A DNA stretch of 64,000 bases, from positions 62,001-126,000 of the forward strand of contig JAJRZQ010000037.1 in the NCBI GenBank assembly GCA_024275165.1. Reading direction: 5' to 3'. Numbering within the stretch: position 1 is the first letter of the stretch; each line of letters begins with the position of its first letter. The position numbers and the translations under genes are program-made. This document shows positions 61,189-64,000 of this stretch, piece after piece. This stretch comes from a bacterium. Lineage in GTDB: Bacteria > SAR324 > XYD2-FULL-50-16. The notes beneath the pieces are model-generated. The model was not told the origin of the DNA. It made no database searches and was given only the letters and a program-made list of their open reading frames with translations.

Positions 61189-61488
61189 AAAATCGCCAAG
61201 CGAAATGGGTTGGATGCAAACTTTAAATCAGATCAATTACTAAGATAAAGCACCTCTGAAAAATACAGTGGTTCTGCTTGAGACTGCCTTGTCGACCTTA
61301 ACGCTAATTTGCCAGCAAAAGCCTTATCGGTCAACTAAACGACTGATTTTGCGTTTATAATGTATTCGACCCGATCACTTCTAACTTGAATGTCTCGACC
61401 TAAGGCAAAAGCCCCTTCCAATCGAGTTTCAGGGATAATCGACCAAGCAATCAACAACTCCAATGGATCACTCTCTTAGGCCTCACCC
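61189..61488. other. Intergenic region with a coding-like 46-codon fragment
   Basis: It holds the promoter region of paralogue B and, on the minus strand, a frame open from 61475 to TAG 61335-61337 that reads LLIAWSIIPETRLEGAFALG, then RDIQVRSDRVEYIINAKSVV. The composition looks like protein, but there is no good start. It may be a small gene or a remnant. Nothing else seen. Confidence 0.35.
61253..61266 (-). promoter_or_regulatory. Second copy of the 14-bp box, upstream of paralogue B
   Basis: GTATTTTTCAGAGG on the minus strand, 65-78 bp before ATG 61188; a -10-like TTATCT lies four bases downstream. The identical sequence stands at 42758-42771 upstream of paralogue A, with similar placement relative to the -10. 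Confidence 0.5.
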
Positions 61489-61722
61489 TTATAAACGAAG
61501 AAATCTCCTGATAAAATTCTTCACTTTCCCAGGTAAAAACCGTTGCGCAAGCCGACGCCGAGAAACTTTAGCGACAGGTTGAAGCCCTTTGGAAAAACCC
61601 GGATGAACTTGTCTGACGGACTGCAAGGTCGCGGTTAAGGCATGTTCATAAGCGTCATAGATCATCCCTGGCTCTGGGCATTCCGAGGTGTAAAAGGCAG
61701 AAAGTCGATCAAACCCTCCATT
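61489..61722 (-). pseudogene. Continuation of the GT8-like gene beyond an in-frame TAA
   Basis: After TAA 61723-61725 the same frame stays open for 77 codons to TAA 61489-61491: NGGFDRLSAFYTSECPEPGM, IYDAYEHALTATLQSVRQVH, and a basic tail. The IY-x2-Y-x2-AL pattern is usual at the end of this glycosyltransferase group after the YHFH segment. It is therefore probably the true C-terminus, cut off by a nonsense codon or reached by readthrough. Confidence 0.65.
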
Positions 61723-62475
61723 TTACAACAACTGAAATTGGTGAAAGTGATAAAAAACGAGTAACGCCCCCTCCACGGTAATCTGCCCCTCTTGATTGAC
61801 ATCAAAATGGTATTGAGAATAATTCCAGGGGGCAATCCCCGCCCCTGGATGCATTAAAATATGGCAGGAAGGATATAGGTCAGGCCATGCGTCGAGGTAC
61901 TTCTGATCCCCCATCTTCCCATCTTCCAAGCGGTAATAGCACCATTCAACGCACTGCCCCCGCCAGCGGGCTAGGCAGGCCATTCCCTCATCATCCCTGC
62001 GAAAACTGACCCATTCGACGCAAAACCTTCCATTGACCTCCCGATCTTGCAGCCGAGGGGAGAACCGATGCTCAATGATCGCAATCGAACTCTCTCCGAT
62101 TTCCTCAAAGAGGGGCTCAATTGAGGAATAAAACTGCAAATCCGCATCCAAGTAGGTAACGAAATCGATTTCTGGATTCAGCTCTAACACATATAAAGGG
62201 AGACAGGGCGAGAGGGTCCAGCAATATTCGGCGACGCCCCGATTTTTTTTAGCAGAGAGCAAATCTTCATCTTCTAGATCGGCTAAAAGAATACAGGTGA
62301 TGAAGGGCAGCTTGAGCTCGGTTAAGATCGCTTCGGTTTGCTCATCCATGCACAGCACATAGACCCGCGCGCCTGGGCAATGCTCATAGAGCGAGCGTAG
62401 CATGACTAAGCCTTTGAGTAGATAACCACTATCAAAAAGGGTACAAAAATATCGAGGTATTGGGCTAGTTACCAT
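61723..62475 (-). CDS. GT8-like glycosyltransferase, likely truncated at its C-terminus
   Basis: 250 aa. N-terminal YFCTLFDSGYLLKGLVMLRS and the metal site TYLDADLQFYSS (DxD as DAD) mark a GT-A, GT8-like enzyme; HPGAGIAPWNYSQYHF and LLVFYHFHQFQLL come near the end. Related enzymes continue ~70 residues past the YHFH segment. Here a TAA follows, and the missing part lies in frame just downstream (61489-61722). The start ATG 62475 overlaps the EpsG-like gene by 11 bp, so the two are co-transcribed. Confidence 0.8.
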   Translation of the reverse strand: MVTSPIPRYFCTLFDSGYLLKGLVMLRSLYEHCPGARVYVLCMDEQTEAILTELKLPFITCILLADLEDEDLLSAKKNRGVAEYCWTLSPCLPLYVLELNPEIDFVTYLDADLQFYSSIEPLFEEIGESSIAIIEHRFSPRLQDREVNGRFCVEWVSFRRDDEGMACLARWRGQCVEWCYYRLEDGKMGDQKYLDAWPDLYPSCHILMHPGAGIAPWNYSQYHFDVNQEGQITVEGALLVFYHFHQFQLL

Positions 62476-63511
62476 GGTTTATTGTCTTGTCGGGTTTGGC
62501 AGATGCGACTAACTGCTTGTAAAGTTTACGCCCCCATTGGGGAGCTAAGGTGACTAGAGAATAAGCGGCATAAGAGGTTGGAATAATCATCAATTGGCGA
62601 AAATAATGATAGATCCGGTGGGCGATGAGCTCGTTAAAAATAAAAAGCATATAAAGGGATAGGGTATAGATAGCCACCCCGATGAGTTGGCGTTTTGTTT
62701 CAGAACTTAATCGCAATAAACCAGCAGGAATCGCTAAAAATACCAATAAAACAACTAAAGACCCCCGTAAGCTTGATTGAGGATAAATTTGTTTTGAATA
62801 TTTAACTTGACTGTAAAGATCAAATTTATAGTTTAATGATTTTAAATATTCATTGTCCCAGGCTTCCCCCAAGACATTGATAAAATCAAAAAAGTCGCGC
62901 AATAAGAGCCACAGCCCGTCTCGTCCATCTAGATAAAAGGGGAGTAGGGCGATAGCAACAACTAGGGTATACCCTTTGTTGTATCTGTAAGCGACCACTA
63001 AAGGGAGAAACAACCAGGCAAAGCCATGGAATAAACTGGCAATAATTACATGGCCGATTCTCCAGCGCATGCTTTGAGACATGAGTCCTGCCACCAAGAA
63101 AGATACGGCGACATATTGTCGAACAAGGTGCTGCGTGATCGAGGGCTGGAGATAAACAAACCAAGCAAGGACTAAAAATATAGGGAAAAAAATCCATTGG
63201 CCGAGTCCCTTAGGCGCAATTTTGCGTAAAGCTAGATAGTTCACTACATAAATAAGGGCCATCCAAAAAGGGAGGTAATACTCTGGAGGGAATCGGAAGG
63301 CTTTTAAGAGGAGTGAGGTGCCGCAAAATATAGTTTCAAAGCCATAACAAACTCGTTTGTTGCTCAAAGATAAATTATCATACCAAGCAAGGTAAGCTAA
63401 ACCATCGCTGCTCGGGGTAATTCGATAAAATAAGGCGATTAAAATCAACAATCCAGTTGGGACAATAACTCCTAGCAGATGAAGCCAATCATGGTATTGG
63501 AATTTTTTCAT
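62465..63511 (-). CDS. EpsG/Wzy-like polysaccharide polymerase
   Basis: 348 aa, about nine membrane helices. The segment ITQHLVRQYVAVSFLVAGLM is the EpsG family landmark, and SSDGLAYLAWYDNLS resembles the first periplasmic loop of these proteins; HRIYHYFRQLMIIPTSYA is near the end. It is likely to polymerise repeat units of an exported glycan at the periplasmic face. It is followed by the GT8-like gene (11-bp overlap). Confidence 0.8.
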   Translation of the reverse strand: MKKFQYHDWLHLLGVIVPTGLLILIALFYRITPSSDGLAYLAWYDNLSLSNKRVCYGFETIFCGTSLLLKAFRFPPEYYLPFWMALIYVVNYLALRKIAPKGLGQWIFFPIFLVLAWFVYLQPSITQHLVRQYVAVSFLVAGLMSQSMRWRIGHVIIASLFHGFAWLFLPLVVAYRYNKGYTLVVAIALLPFYLDGRDGLWLLLRDFFDFINVLGEAWDNEYLKSLNYKFDLYSQVKYSKQIYPQSSLRGSLVVLLVFLAIPAGLLRLSSETKRQLIGVAIYTLSLYMLFIFNELIAHRIYHYFRQLMIIPTSYAAYSLVTLAPQWGRKLYKQLVASAKPDKTINHGN

Positions 63512-63581
63512 GGCAAGCCAAAGCGAGTACTCGATTTCAATAACCGACTCGATAAAAAACCCCTAGCTTGAATTTCTTTAA

Positions 63582-64000
63582 CTACCAACTTTTTATCCCC
63601 CTTGTTCTGGTCAGTTTTTCCATAGCCTCTGAGGTTTTTTCATAATAGATTCCTTGGGTTTTCGTAGGCGTATCTAATGTCACCTCATGAAAGCCAAATT
63701 TTTCAGGATGAAAACGATAGAGGCGATCAAAAACTTTGCAGCCCTGCAGACAAATGATCAAGTCCGGTTTAATCCGCTCTATCAAAGCATCCCCGTCGAT
63801 AGGGACTTCATCATGAAAAATACTGCGTTGAAGATGAGACCAAGCATCGATCTCCGAAACTTGTTTTAGACCCAGTTGGCGAACGGCAAGGTAGGAGTCT
63901 CCAGAGATGATCACGGTTTCCGCTTTGGCTTCCAGCACCCGTTCGCGCACCTCAGCAGTGATAGCGGTTCTTTCTTGATAGAGTGAATACAGCTTTTTAT
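63582..64000 (-). CDS. Unidentified protein, 5' end outside window
   Basis: Frame open to the right edge (KLYSLYQERTAITAEVRERV at the edge), ending TAG 63582; at least 139 residues visible. Features: a strand-loop TVIISGDSYLAVRQLGLKQV, then DLIICLQGCKVFDRLYRFHP. The alternating hydrophobic strands suggest an alpha/beta fold. Function unknown; it lies upstream of the EpsG-like gene on the same strand (70-bp gap) and probably belongs to the glycan locus. Confidence 0.6.
   Translation of the reverse strand, partial: KKLYSLYQERTAITAEVRERVLEAKAETVIISGDSYLAVRQLGLKQVSEIDAWSHLQRSIFHDEVPIDGDALIERIKPDLIICLQGCKVFDRLYRFHPEKFGFHEVTLDTPTKTQGIYYEKTSEAMEKLTRTRGIKSW

Noticed and set aside
21596-61725. Reassignment of TAA as a sense codon
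   Set aside because: Several genes end normally with TAA at the expected family C-terminus (hemL at 12116, lpxC, the radical SAM gene ending 40011), so TAA works as a stop here.
1-64000. CRISPR array, rRNA or tRNA genes, integrase-flanked island
   Set aside because: No regular direct repeats with spacers, no rRNA-like tracts, no complete tRNA and no integrase gene were seen by eye.

Overview
The window comes from a Gram-negative (diderm) bacterium. It carries lpxC, two heptosyltransferase-type GT9 genes, an outer-membrane barrel, several Lol-type lipoproteins and a surface-glycan locus. The left two thirds is compact chromosomal housekeeping DNA with many ATGA stop/start overlaps. The right third is more AT-rich and behaves like an accessory locus. 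I cannot assign a class with confidence; the gene mix (class II ribonucleotide reductase, CHAT and TerB proteins, many orphan exported proteins) suggests an uncultivated deltaproteobacterium-like or deeper lineage.

Layout. 1-16 kb: 5'-complete but 3'-truncated nrdJ; an ATP-grasp/GT9 pair divergent from GT9/cytochrome c; a cNMP-binding protein; an amrB (MEMO1-like)/exported protein/metallo-beta-lactamase operon; an outer-membrane protein and hemL; a PAS-SpoIIE phosphatase; lpxC; and two rhodanese lipoproteins, one lacking the active-site Cys. 16-31 kb: a TerB-like protein, a 758-aa coiled-coil orphan, argH, a TPR protein plus a giant TPR-CHAT protease in the same frame separated by one TAA and a GC hairpin, an 801-aa lipoprotein and small orphans. 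31-40 kb: lexA divergent from a ten-gene operon of MoxR ATPase, DUF58, Bat-type VWA proteins, a fluoride channel inserted between the VWA genes, an FKBP lipoprotein, a 45-aa membrane protein, a YeeZ-like protein and an unusual radical SAM protein.

40-64 kb: surface-glycan locus. Two paralogous membrane proteins with a CBM-like domain (41.5 and 60 kb) bracket a plus-strand block and the CDP-sugar arm rfbF-rfbG-rfbH. The plus-strand block holds a ThDP enzyme, HAD phosphatase, HpcH/HpaI aldolase, C-methyltransferase, radical SAM, epimerase, radical SAM, GT2, B12-radical SAM-TPR and a Nudix hydrolase. Further right are an EpsG/Wzy-like polymerase and a GT8-like glycosyltransferase. Together they look like a pathway for an unusual, possibly branched 3,6-dideoxy sugar. 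I know of no described system with this exact gene set.

Several genes are interrupted: an in-frame TAA before the Cys cluster of one radical SAM protein, an in-frame TAA inside the GT8-like gene, a frame break at A6 in the ThDP enzyme, and a decayed IS5-like element that itself carries a 62-bp palindromic insertion. Remnants of two other genes lie against that element. The locus may be decaying, phase-variable, or affected by assembly errors; the reading frames alone do not decide.
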